Assembly (NCBI RefSeq): GCF_036647415.1
Contig: NZ_JAVXKG010000059.1
Coordinates: 1 to 10,677 of the forward strand
Source of the DNA: Empedobacter sp036647415
GTDB lineage: Bacteria; Bacteroidota; Bacteroidia; Flavobacteriales; Weeksellaceae
Length of the DNA stretch: 10,677 nt
Direction of reading: 5' to 3'
A model generated the notes under the pieces. It searched no databases. It was not told where the DNA came from and saw nothing but the letters and a program-made list of their open reading frames with translations. Numbering within the stretch: the stretch's first letter is position 1; every line of letters starts with the position of its first letter. Positions 1-6,267 of this stretch are shown piece by piece. The position numbers were made by a program, and so were the translations under genes.

Positions 1-63
1 ATGTATTTTTAATCACTGAAAAAATGTATCTATTTTTCAGGACTAGTCAATATTTCTGATTGA

Positions 64-897
64 TTATCTAAATTTAGAAAAATCTCTTGGACGTTTTTCC
101 AAGAAAGCATTACGTCCTTCTTCCGCTTCATCAGTTCCGTAAGCGAAACGTGTTGTTTCTCCAGCAAAAATTTGTTGTCCAACTAAACCATCATCTACCA
201 AATTGAATGCAAACTTCAACATTTTGATTGCTGTTGGCGATTTTGTTAAAATCTCTTGTGACCAATCAAAAGCAACTTGCTCTAACTCATCATGCGGAAC
301 AACTAAATTTACCATTCCCATGTCATAAGCTTCTTGTGCAGAATAATTAAGTCCTAAAAAGAAAATTTCACGTGCACGTTTTTGTCCAACTTGTTTTGCT
401 AAATATGCAGAACCATATCCACCATCAAAAGAAGCAACATCTGCATCTGTTTGTTTAAAAATTGCATGCTCTTTAGATGCCAATGTCATATCGCAAACCA
501 CGTGTAACGAATGTCCACCACCAACTGCCCAACCGTTAACTACAGCCACAACAACTTTTGTAGAAAAACGAATAAGACGTTGTACTTCTAATATATTAAG
601 ACGTCCAACACCATCTTGTCCTTCATATCCTTTTTTACCACGAACACGCTGATCTCCACCAGAACAAAATGCCCAACCACCGTCTTTTTGAGATGGTCCT
701 TCTCCTGTCAAAAGAATGACACCAACTTCGCGATCTTCTTCTGCTAATTGAAAAGCATCTAATAATTCGAAAACTGTTTTTGGACGGAAAGCATTTCTAA
801 CTTCAGGACGATTGAAAGCAATTCGCATTACACCATCACATTTCTTGAATGTTATATCTTCGTATTCTTTTACAGTCTGCCAATTGATTGTAGCCAT
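64..897 (-). CDS. menB: 1,4-dihydroxy-2-naphthoyl-CoA synthase
   Basis: A 277-residue crotonase-fold enzyme that closes o-succinylbenzoyl-CoA into 1,4-dihydroxy-2-naphthoyl-CoA in cytoplasmic menaquinone synthesis. Seen in the sequence: the oxyanion and CoA-site motif SGGDQ (residues 79-83), NGWAVGGGH (121-129), SFDGGYGSAYLA (156-167) and the typical C-terminus EEGRNAFLEKRPRDFSKF. The length matches the family. Residue 151, in QTDADV, is Asp. Known of the family: MenB enzymes with Asp here (as in Mycobacterium) use their own carboxylate, whereas the E. coli type has Gly and needs bicarbonate. This one should therefore be bicarbonate-independent (inference). It is the last gene of the men run. 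The 100-nt gap to the upstream SDR holds no consensus promoter that I can see, so it is probably co-transcribed. The identification is secure. Confidence 0.97.
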   Translation of the reverse strand: MATINWQTVKEYEDITFKKCDGVMRIAFNRPEVRNAFRPKTVFELLDAFQLAEEDREVGVILLTGEGPSQKDGGWAFCSGGDQRVRGKKGYEGQDGVGRLNILEVQRLIRFSTKVVVAVVNGWAVGGGHSLHVVCDMTLASKEHAIFKQTDADVASFDGGYGSAYLAKQVGQKRAREIFFLGLNYSAQEAYDMGMVNLVVPHDELEQVAFDWSQEILTKSPTAIKMLKFAFNLVDDGLVGQQIFAGETTRFAYGTDEAEEGRNAFLEKRPRDFSKFR

Positions 898-997
898 TAT
901 ATCTTATTTTTTGATTAAAATTTTAATTCCTCGAAATTAAGGTTTTTATTAGAATTATTGATGTTTACTATTTTTGAATTTTAACTGACTACTTATT

Positions 998-1735
998 TTA
1001 CCAAGGAAGTTCTGCTAAATTCTCGTCAAAAAATTTACCTGTTGGTCCATTTTCATCAATCGTAATAAAATTTACAATTGGACGCGCACCTTGTTCTACC
1101 GTATTAACTCCTTTGTAACCATTTAATCCCGTTTTTGTAAAACCTGGACTTATAGAATTTACTTTCAATTTAGTATTCATAAACTCATACGCCAACATCA
1201 CAGTGTATGAATTGATAACTGTTTTAGAAGAACAATATGCTGTAATTTTGTTATCGTAATATTTGTAAGTTGGGTCGCTATGCAAGGTTAAAGATCCCAT
1301 ATCACTACTTACATTTACAATACGAGGTTGTGGAGCTTTCATCAGAAGTGGTAAAAAATGTTGTGTTGTGCGAATTGTACCATAAAAATTAGTTTCATGT
1401 ACATCTTTTATCAAATCTATTGATACTTCTGATGCATTTTGAGGAATTTTCCCTGCATAACCAGCATTATTTACTAAACCATCTAAATAATCAATTTTTG
1501 AAGAAATTTCTTTCGCAGCTGCAGCAACAGAATCATCTTCTCGTATATTAATAATAACATAATCTACAGACTCTAATCCTTCTGATTTTAATTCTTTTAC
1601 TGCTTCTTCTCCGTTTTCTTTTGTTCTACAACCAATAAAAACAAAGTAACCTTTTTGTAACAATTGTCTTGATGCCTCAAAACCAATTCCTTTATTCGCA
1701 CCAGTAATAAGTATCGTTTTTTGTTGATTTTTCAT
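998..1735 (-). CDS. Short-chain dehydrogenase/reductase, substrate unknown
   Basis: A 245-residue classical SDR with a Rossmann fold, predicted to be a soluble NADP(H)-dependent oxidoreductase. Visible motifs are the cofactor loop TGANKGIG (11-18), NNAG (89-92), the catalytic Asn116 in ETNFYGT, Ser143/Ser144 in NVSSDMG, and Tyr167-x3-Lys171 in AYCSSK. Lys15 and Arg37 (in GCRTKE) favour NADPH over NADH. The stretch between the Ser and Tyr is about 23 residues, longer than the usual 12-14. That resembles carbonyl-reductase (CBR1)-like SDRs, although they have a larger insert still. The gene lies 32 nt after menF and 100 nt before menB on the same strand, in a position where menD might be expected. 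No menaquinone step needs such a reductase, so its role there is unclear. The family is certain; the substrate is not. Confidence 0.9.
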   Translation of the reverse strand: MKNQQKTILITGANKGIGFEASRQLLQKGYFVFIGCRTKENGEEAVKELKSEGLESVDYVIINIREDDSVAAAAKEISSKIDYLDGLVNNAGYAGKIPQNASEVSIDLIKDVHETNFYGTIRTTQHFLPLLMKAPQPRIVNVSSDMGSLTLHSDPTYKYYDNKITAYCSSKTVINSYTVMLAYEFMNTKLKVNSISPGFTKTGLNGYKGVNTVEQGARPIVNFITIDENGPTGKFFDENLAELPW

Positions 1736-1767
1736 TATATATTAATTTAAGTTGATTTCTTGTTAAA

Positions 1768-2781
1768 TTAAAGTAATAATTCTCCTATTGTTTTAGATTT
1801 TAATTCGGTTTCCTTCCATTCATTTTCTGGAATAGAATCTGGCATAATTCCTCCACCAACATATAATTTCACTTTGTTTTGATAGATTTTCGCACAACGT
1901 AGATTCACAAAAAATTCTGATTCATTTTCCGTCTCATATCCCATAAATCCAGCATAAAAAGTACGATTATAACCTTCGTTAGTCAAAATAAAATCTGTTG
2001 ACAAATCTTTTGGCATACCTCCTACTGCTGGTGTTGGATGCAATGCTTTCAGAACATCATATAGCTTATTTTTATCGGTCAATTGAGCTGAAATAAACGA
2101 TTTTAAATGCTCAAAAAAACCTGCATTTACAGAAAAAGGACCATCTACGTCTACATAATTTGTAAAACGAGCTAGAGTTGCCGTAATATAATCTGTTACA
2201 ACCTGTTGTTCGTGATATTCTTTATCTGTCCAATCATCTTCTTTTGCTTTTGTTCCAGCCAAAGAAACGGTTTGTATTAACTGATTTTCTTCTTTTAATA
2301 ATAATTCTGGCGAAGCGCCAATCCAACAACCTTCCTCAACATCATATCGTAAATAAACGTATGCATTTGGATAATATTGATGCAAATTCTTGAAGGTTTC
2401 GGATAAATTAATATTCTCTTTATCAAGCTCTTTTATTCGACTAATGACAATTTTTTGCGTATCAGAATTACTTTTTAATTCATCTACTGTTTTTTCTATC
2501 AAATTGAGGTAATCATTGTACGAAATTGCTTCATTTTGAGTTGAAACTGGCAATAACAAGTCTATTTTCGGTAAATCATCAATTAAAATTTCGACAACCT
2601 CATCGTCATTAAACTCAATTATTGTTGAATTATCAAAACTGTTACAACTAAATTTTCTTGTTGTTGTTTTCCCTTGATTTTCCCATAACTCAACTTTTAT
2701 TTGATTTGGTTTTCTGAAAAGTATAAAAGGCTTTTTTTGTTGAATAAGTCTTTCAAGTTTATCTTGAAATTGTTTAGACAT
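1768..2781 (-). CDS. menF: Isochorismate synthase
   Basis: A 337-residue chorismate-binding enzyme converting chorismate to isochorismate, the entry step of menaquinone (or catechol siderophore) synthesis. Visible motifs are KIVISR with Lys110, matching the general base of EntC/MenF; IGASPELLL (154-162) with Glu159, matching the general acid; SLAGTK (173-178); LHPTPAVGGMPK (247-258); RTFYAGFMGY; and the C-terminal EWKETELKSK (321-330) with Mg2+-binding Glu residues. It is shorter than E. coli MenF (431) or EntC (391), with the reduction in the N-terminal part, as is common in flavobacteria. The start codon overlaps the end of the upstream thioesterase gene by 8 nt, which suggests translational coupling. 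No siderophore genes are nearby, and menI and menB are, so menF is a better name than entC. Confidence 0.93.
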   Translation of the reverse strand: MSKQFQDKLERLIQQKKPFILFRKPNQIKVELWENQGKTTTRKFSCNSFDNSTIIEFNDDEVVEILIDDLPKIDLLLPVSTQNEAISYNDYLNLIEKTVDELKSNSDTQKIVISRIKELDKENINLSETFKNLHQYYPNAYVYLRYDVEEGCWIGASPELLLKEENQLIQTVSLAGTKAKEDDWTDKEYHEQQVVTDYITATLARFTNYVDVDGPFSVNAGFFEHLKSFISAQLTDKNKLYDVLKALHPTPAVGGMPKDLSTDFILTNEGYNRTFYAGFMGYETENESEFFVNLRCAKIYQNKVKLYVGGGIMPDSIPENEWKETELKSKTIGELLL

Positions 2782-3196
2782 GATCTCTCGAAATAATTGC
2801 GTTGGTTAAATGAGTGTAACAAATTAATTTATCGTTTTCGTCTTTAATTTCTATCTTAATTAAATGTGATGTACGACCTTTTTTTACAACAGTTGCGTAC
2901 CCAAATACCGTTCCGTCTCGCTTCGATCGCAAGTGGTTGGCATCTACATGTTGGCCAACTGCTACTTCTTTTGTATTGTCTATTAAAATATTAGAAAGTG
3001 TACTTCCTAAAGTTTCCGCCAATACAATTGATGCACCACCGTGCAACAAACCAAAAGGTTGATGTACTTTAGAGGTTACAGGCATTTTAGCGGATAAAAA
3101 ATCTTCTCCAACCGCTGTAAATTCTATATTTAATGTTTCGATTAATGTATTTTTTGACATTTCCTGAAACTTTTGTAAAATTTCTTCTGGACTCAT
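2774..3196 (-). CDS. menI: PaaI/MenI-type hotdog thioesterase (probable DHNA-CoA hydrolase)
   Basis: A 140-residue single hotdog-fold acyl-CoA thioesterase. It carries the signature QPFGLLHGGASIVLAETLGS (46-65), which closely parallels E. coli YdiI/MenI. By that comparison Gln46, His52 and Glu61 are the active-site residues (Gln48, His54 and Glu63 in YdiI). GQHVDANHLRS (81-91) matches the second conserved strand. The likely role is hydrolysis of 1,4-dihydroxy-2-naphthoyl-CoA to the free acid before prenylation. This is inferred from the motif and from the neighbours menF and menB; PaaI enzymes also act on phenylacetyl and other CoA esters. Its stop codon overlaps the menF start by 8 nt, and its start is 2 nt after the stop of the PlsC-like gene, so the three form one transcript. 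Confidence 0.88.
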   Translation of the reverse strand: MSPEEILQKFQEMSKNTLIETLNIEFTAVGEDFLSAKMPVTSKVHQPFGLLHGGASIVLAETLGSTLSNILIDNTKEVAVGQHVDANHLRSKRDGTVFGYATVVKKGRTSHLIKIEIKDENDKLICYTHLTNAIISRDHV

Positions 3197-3198
3197 AA

Positions 3199-3759
3199 TT
3201 AATAAATTTTAGGATTATATAATTCAGGATATTTTGGTGCTATATCTTTATAAAAGTCTTGAATTTCGTCCAAAACATTTTCTAATGATCTATTTTCTGT
3301 ATTAACTATTTTAGAAATTCCGGCACGTTTTTTCTTAAAATCACAATAAGCTAAAGCAACAGGAACTTCGGCTTTTTGAGCGATATGATAAAATCCATTT
3401 TTCCATTTTTCTGCTCGAGATCTTGTTCCTTCTGGTGTATTAATCAAATATAAACGATCTGCATTTTCTAGTATTTCTGCTGCAAAATCTACCATATTAT
3501 GACGTTGAGAACGATCTATACCAATACCGCCCATTTTTTTGATAAAATAGCCATACCAAGGTTTTGTCCATGCATCTTTTATAAACATTTTCATTGGAAT
3601 TCCCATTTGCCAAAAGGCTAAAATTGTGTAATAAAAATCCCAATTAGAAGTGTGTGGAGCACAAACTAATACGCATTTATCAATTTTTGATAAGTCGAGA
3701 TGATTGTCTAATTTCCAACCACCAAGTGCGTATAAAAATTTACCGATCAGTTTCTTCAT
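3199..3759 (-). CDS. PlsC-like lysophospholipid acyltransferase family protein
   Basis: A 186-residue member of the glycerophospholipid acyltransferase superfamily, which transfers acyl chains from CoA or ACP to lysophospholipids or related acceptors at the inner membrane. Motif I is HTSNWD (36-41; HX4D catalytic pair His36/Asp41), motif II is GIGIDRSQ (78-85) and motif III is PEGTRS (109-114). It is shorter than typical PlsC (about 240) and has no clear transmembrane helix, only a hydrophobic patch around 42-58. The acceptor cannot be told from the sequence; lysophosphatidic acid is only one possibility, and small flavobacterial paralogues may act on other amphiphiles. It is the first gene of the men run, 2 nt upstream of menI. 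A TATATTTG box lies just before the ATG. Confidence 0.85.
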   Translation of the reverse strand: MKKLIGKFLYALGGWKLDNHLDLSKIDKCVLVCAPHTSNWDFYYTILAFWQMGIPMKMFIKDAWTKPWYGYFIKKMGGIGIDRSQRHNMVDFAAEILENADRLYLINTPEGTRSRAEKWKNGFYHIAQKAEVPVALAYCDFKKKRAGISKIVNTENRSLENVLDEIQDFYKDIAPKYPELYNPKIY

Positions 3760-3763
3760 TTGA

Positions 3764-3771
3764 CAAATATA
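3764..3771 (-). promoter_or_regulatory. Possible -7 box of the plsC-menI-menF promoter
   Basis: On the minus strand this reads TATATTTG, an exact match to the Bacteroidetes -7 consensus TAnnTTTG. It ends 4 nt before the ATG of the acyltransferase gene. If used, the transcript would be leaderless or nearly so. No TTTG -33 element is seen at 17-23 nt upstream, so the call rests on the -7 box and on its position between the upstream terminator (3811-3838) and the first men-run gene. Confidence 0.35.
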
Positions 3772-3810
3772 AAGAATTGTTGTATAGAATTGTTATCTGT
3801 ATTAAAACAA

Positions 3811-3838
3811 AAAAGACATTCTGAGTAGAATGTCTTTT
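3811..3838 (-). terminator. Intrinsic terminator downstream of the padR-pspC operon
   Basis: An 11-bp perfect hairpin with arms AAAAGACATTC (3811-3821) and GAATGTCTTTT (3828-3838) and a 6-nt loop. Read on the minus strand it is followed by a run of six T, the better of the two directions; the plus-strand side has only a broken T tract. It lies 41 nt after the TGA at 3880-3882 but 251 nt after the TAA at 4090-4092. This placement supports the view that the ancestral pspC gene ended at the TGA. Confidence 0.75.
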
Positions 3839-3879
3839 ATATTTTGTATTTGTTATTTCATAAGTTTTACGCAAAGAAA

Positions 3880-4089
3880 TCAACGATTATTTTGATGATT
3901 TCTGTAGTTAATGTTAATAGAATCTGTATCATCTTTATAGTTTATTTGTTGGTTATTTTTTTCTTTTTTAGATTTTGTATCAGGTAAGTTTACTCCTATT
4001 GTTTTTCCGTTACCTTCTACTCTTAATCCATTTTTATCGATAACAACTTTTGCTGAGTCATTTTCGTCTTGAATATTAATATTCAGATC
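3880..4089 (-). pseudogene. Out-of-reach C-terminal tail of the PspC gene, behind an in-frame TAA
   Basis: Directly after the TAA of the PspC-domain gene (4090-4092), the same frame stays open for 69 codons to a TGA at 3880-3882. It encodes a charged segment starting DLNINIQDENDS, followed by KVVIDKNGLRVEG and GVNLPDTKSKKEK. The acidic strand-turn-strand pattern (IDKNGLRVEG) resembles the C-terminal tails of longer flavobacterial PspC proteins, as I recall them. No ATG, GTG or TTG codon occurs in this frame, so independent translation is unlikely. Together with the upstream part it would give a protein of about 599 residues. The likeliest explanation is a nonsense change of one codon (for example GAA, CAA or AAA to TAA) or a sequencing error; readthrough is possible but unproven. 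Confidence 0.75.
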
Positions 4090-5679
4090 TTAGTCTTGAT
4101 TAGAATTTTCGTTATCAGAATCTTCATCTTTTTGACAATTCAAACATACGAATTTTTTTCCATTATATCCAAAGTAATTGTTATTAATATCGTTAACATA
4201 ATCTGTATCATATTGTCCAGATCGGATGTTTACTGAGTTTGATTCTCTAACAAAAACTACTTTATTTTTAGGTACATAGATTTTTATATCTACTGTTTGC
4301 TCTCTAAACTTACCATTTTTAGGAATCTTAACAAACTTGTCTAAGTTTAATTTATTTCCTTCTACTTTATAATTGTATTTTATCGACTCTAAATTGCGTT
4401 TTGCTTCTTCTTTGCTTCCTCCTTTTGATGAATAACGAACTTCTATGTGTATATTGTTGTCATTACTTTCTTCAATATCGAATGTTTCGTAAATTGGAAT
4501 AACTAAATTTCCGTTTTCGTCAATTAATTGTTCTAAATCATTAAAGCCTCCACTGTATCTATAATTACCTTCTTCTTGGTCTATAAATTGTACTTGTAAT
4601 GTATCTGATGGTATATTTATCACCTTATCATCTGTCATTTCTACAGAACTTCTGAATTTACTTGCTGTACTTACCGATATTCCGATGATTGCAAATAATG
4701 CGATAAACCATATTGCTATTGATCCAAAAATAACAGCTTTACTCACTTTTACACTATTCCAAAAACATTTAACACCTAATATTGTTAATAATACACCTGG
4801 AATTACCATTAATAATCCTCCTAAAATTTTAGAAGCACTACTCATCCACTGCTCTTCTACAAGATAATCGAATAATTCTGTTGGCATTTCTGTCCAAGTT
4901 GTGAAAAAGAAAGCAAAACCTCCAATGATTAATCCTATACCTGTACTTAAAATTATAAATCCTAAGAACCAGAACAAAAATTTACCAAATACTCCGAAAA
5001 CACCTCCTAATTTATTACTCAATTCGCGTCCTCCAGTTACAACTGCATCACCTGCTTGTTCTACGTTTTTTTTTAGCGTATCTATATTAGCTGGCTGCCC
5101 ATACATTTGTAATTTTTCTGATGTTGTTTTTGCTTTTGGAACAAAAATCAACAAAATAAAGTAGCAAAATATAACTAGAAGTAAAGAAACTCCTGCAGTA
5201 AAAATTCCTAAAACACCTAATATTAACCAAACTGCACGTACAAACCAAGGATCAACACCCATGTAATGTGCTAAACCAGAAGATAAACCTGTAATAATTG
5301 TGTCATCTGGATCACGAAACAAACGTTTTGCACCTGTTTGTTCTCCGCCATACGATTGATTTTCTTTGTACGAAAATTGATTGTTAGGTTTAGATGAAGT
5401 TGTTTCTCCATCTTCGTCTTCTACTTTGTACTGGTCTGGATGTCCCATTGTAGCAATCACAAAATTGATATCATCCTCGTTTACAACCTCTCTAAATTTT
5501 AAACGATCACGAAATAATTCTGCTATACGAATTTCTACATCTTCAATAATATCCTCAATACCTTCTGTTCCTCTCAACGAGTTTTTTACATCTTGTAAAT
5601 AGGTTTTTAACTTATTATAGGCGATTTCGTCTAAAACGAAAGAAAATCCTCCTATACTTATTGATACTGTTTTATCCAT
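4090..5679 (-). CDS. PspC-domain membrane protein, probably C-terminally truncated
   Basis: A 529-residue envelope protein. Residues 1-85 form a conserved cytoplasmic-type N-terminal region (MDKTVSISIGG, then an acidic helix). A flexible linker (86-117) leads to the PspC domain (118-182, with RLFRDPDDTIITGLSSGLAHY and GVDPWFVRAVW). Hydrophobic segments at about 145-160, 162-180, 233-260, 285-305 and 315-337 suggest five membrane helices. A polar beta-rich C-terminal part (340-529) would then lie outside the cytoplasm if the N-terminus is inside; it contains a CLNC pair (512-515). Known of the family: PspC proteins are linked to envelope stress, and flavobacterial genomes often pair them with a PadR regulator, as here (8-nt overlap with the upstream padR-like gene). 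The exact function is unknown. The frame continues for 69 codons beyond the TAA, so the product is probably shortened. Confidence 0.9.
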   Translation of the reverse strand: MDKTVSISIGGFSFVLDEIAYNKLKTYLQDVKNSLRGTEGIEDIIEDVEIRIAELFRDRLKFREVVNEDDINFVIATMGHPDQYKVEDEDGETTSSKPNNQFSYKENQSYGGEQTGAKRLFRDPDDTIITGLSSGLAHYMGVDPWFVRAVWLILGVLGIFTAGVSLLLVIFCYFILLIFVPKAKTTSEKLQMYGQPANIDTLKKNVEQAGDAVVTGGRELSNKLGGVFGVFGKFLFWFLGFIILSTGIGLIIGGFAFFFTTWTEMPTELFDYLVEEQWMSSASKILGGLLMVIPGVLLTILGVKCFWNSVKVSKAVIFGSIAIWFIALFAIIGISVSTASKFRSSVEMTDDKVINIPSDTLQVQFIDQEEGNYRYSGGFNDLEQLIDENGNLVIPIYETFDIEESNDNNIHIEVRYSSKGGSKEEAKRNLESIKYNYKVEGNKLNLDKFVKIPKNGKFREQTVDIKIYVPKNKVVFVRESNSVNIRSGQYDTDYVNDINNNYFGYNGKKFVCLNCQKDEDSDNENSNQD

Positions 5680-6013
5680 GGTTAATCGTTTCTTTGGTTA
5701 CTTTATTCACAGCTTCTATCAACTGTTCCCAAGTTTCTGCTAATTCTTTTAAAAATTGCTCACCCATTTCGGTAAGCGCATAATATTTACGCGGTGGTCC
5801 TGATGTTGATTCTTCCCAGCGATATTGTAAAAGGTCATCATTTTTTAATCTTGTCAAAAGCGGATATAAAGTTCCTTCTACTACAATCATCTCAGCTTTT
5901 TTCAATTCGTCTATGATATCAGATGCATACGCATCTCCTTTTTTAATAATACTAAGAATACAATATTCCAGCACACCCTTGCGCATCTGTATTTTTGTTT
6001 TCTCTATATTCAT
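5672..6013 (-). CDS. PadR-family transcriptional regulator
   Basis: A 113-residue winged-helix regulator. Residues 11-38 (RKGVLEYCILSIIKKGDAYA onward) form the first helices, and EGTLYPLLTRLKNDDLLQ (46-63) is the recognition-helix region. The wing is RWEESTSGPPRKYYALTEMG (65-84), a very clear PadR signature. A short C-terminal helix (86-108) would serve for dimerisation, as in the small subfamily-2 PadR proteins of about 110 residues. It is the first gene of a two-gene operon, with its stop overlapping the pspC start by 8 nt. Small PadR proteins commonly repress their own operon. Repeated AGTAYT motifs at 6051-6096, inside and upstream of its promoter, are candidate binding sites. Its effector is unknown; membrane or antibiotic stress would fit a PspC partner. 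Confidence 0.95.
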   Translation of the reverse strand: MNIEKTKIQMRKGVLEYCILSIIKKGDAYASDIIDELKKAEMIVVEGTLYPLLTRLKNDDLLQYRWEESTSGPPRKYYALTEMGEQFLKELAETWEQLIEAVNKVTKETINHG

Positions 6014-6035
6014 AAGAACGACTTATTTTGTTATA

Positions 6036-6067
6036 CAAATATATATAAAATTTTAGTATTATGCAAA
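6036..6067 (-). promoter_or_regulatory. Promoter of the padR-pspC operon
   Basis: On the minus strand a TTTG -33 element (6064-6067) and a TATATTTG -7 element (6036-6043) are separated by 20 nt. This matches the Bacteroidetes sigma-ABfr consensus TTTG-N17-23-TAnnTTTG. The -7 box ends 22 nt before the padR-like ATG, leaving a short leader. The spacer contains one copy of the TTTTAGTATTAT repeat (read on the plus strand), where a bound repressor would block RNA polymerase. Confidence 0.7.
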
Positions 6068-6096
6068 ACAAAGTACTGAATTATTTTTAGTATTAT
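6051..6096. repeat. Evenly spaced AGTAYT motifs, candidate PadR operator
   Basis: On the plus strand TTTTAGTATTAT occurs exactly twice, at 6051-6062 and 6085-6096. A related AGTACT (6072-6077) sits exactly midway, so the AGTAYT cores start at 6055, 6072 and 6089, 17 bp apart. The first copy lies in the padR promoter spacer and the others lie just upstream of the -33 box. The arrangement suggests a regulator-binding array. It does not match the ATGT-N8-10-ACAT motif known for some PadR proteins, and the region is AT-rich, so the assignment is an inference. Confidence 0.45.
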
Positions 6097-6158
6097 ATTT
6101 AATAAATACAATAAACGCTCTGTTTATCCATGTTTTAGAGTCAAATATTTTAAAAAAA

Positions 6159-6180
6159 ATTTCAAAATATTTTTTGAAAT
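6159..6180. repeat. Short AT-rich inverted repeat in the padR/nuclease divergent region
   Basis: Arms ATTTCAAAA (6159-6167) and TTTTGAAAT (6172-6180) form a 9-bp perfect inverted repeat around TATT. It lies 60 nt upstream of the nuclease -7 box. With a single G-C pair it would be a weak RNA hairpin, and it has no following T tract. It could be a protein-binding site or a chance product of base composition. Confidence 0.25.
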
Positions 6181-6239
6181 GATAAAATATTAATGAAATT
6201 CTAGACAAAAATCACCAAAAAGAGTTGATTAACTTTTAG

Positions 6240-6247
6240 TATCTTTG
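6240..6247 (+). promoter_or_regulatory. Probable -7 box of the S1/P1 nuclease promoter
   Basis: TATCTTTG is an exact match to the Bacteroidetes TAnnTTTG -7 consensus, ending 20 nt before the nuclease ATG. A properly spaced TTTG -33 box is not seen. The box overlaps TTTTAGTAT (6234-6242), a 9-nt partial copy of the repeat found at the divergent padR promoter, so the two promoters might share a regulator. Confidence 0.5.
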
Positions 6248-6267
6248 TCAAAAATCGTACTCACACA

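Noticed and set aside
16..40. Hairpin CTGAAAAA/TTTTTCAG downstream of menB
   Set aside because: The 8-bp stem is mostly A-T with a 9-nt loop, and no T tract follows on the minus strand, so it is too weak to call a terminator.
898..997. Separate promoter for menB in the 100-nt gap
   Set aside because: No TAnnTTTG match is found on the minus strand; only short AT palindromes such as ATTAAAATTTTAAT are present.
4685..5602. Plus-strand open frames of 60-87 codons inside the PspC gene
   Set aside because: They are antisense to a gene with clear domain structure, are low in complexity (rich in Asn, Pro, Ser and Ile) and match no family.
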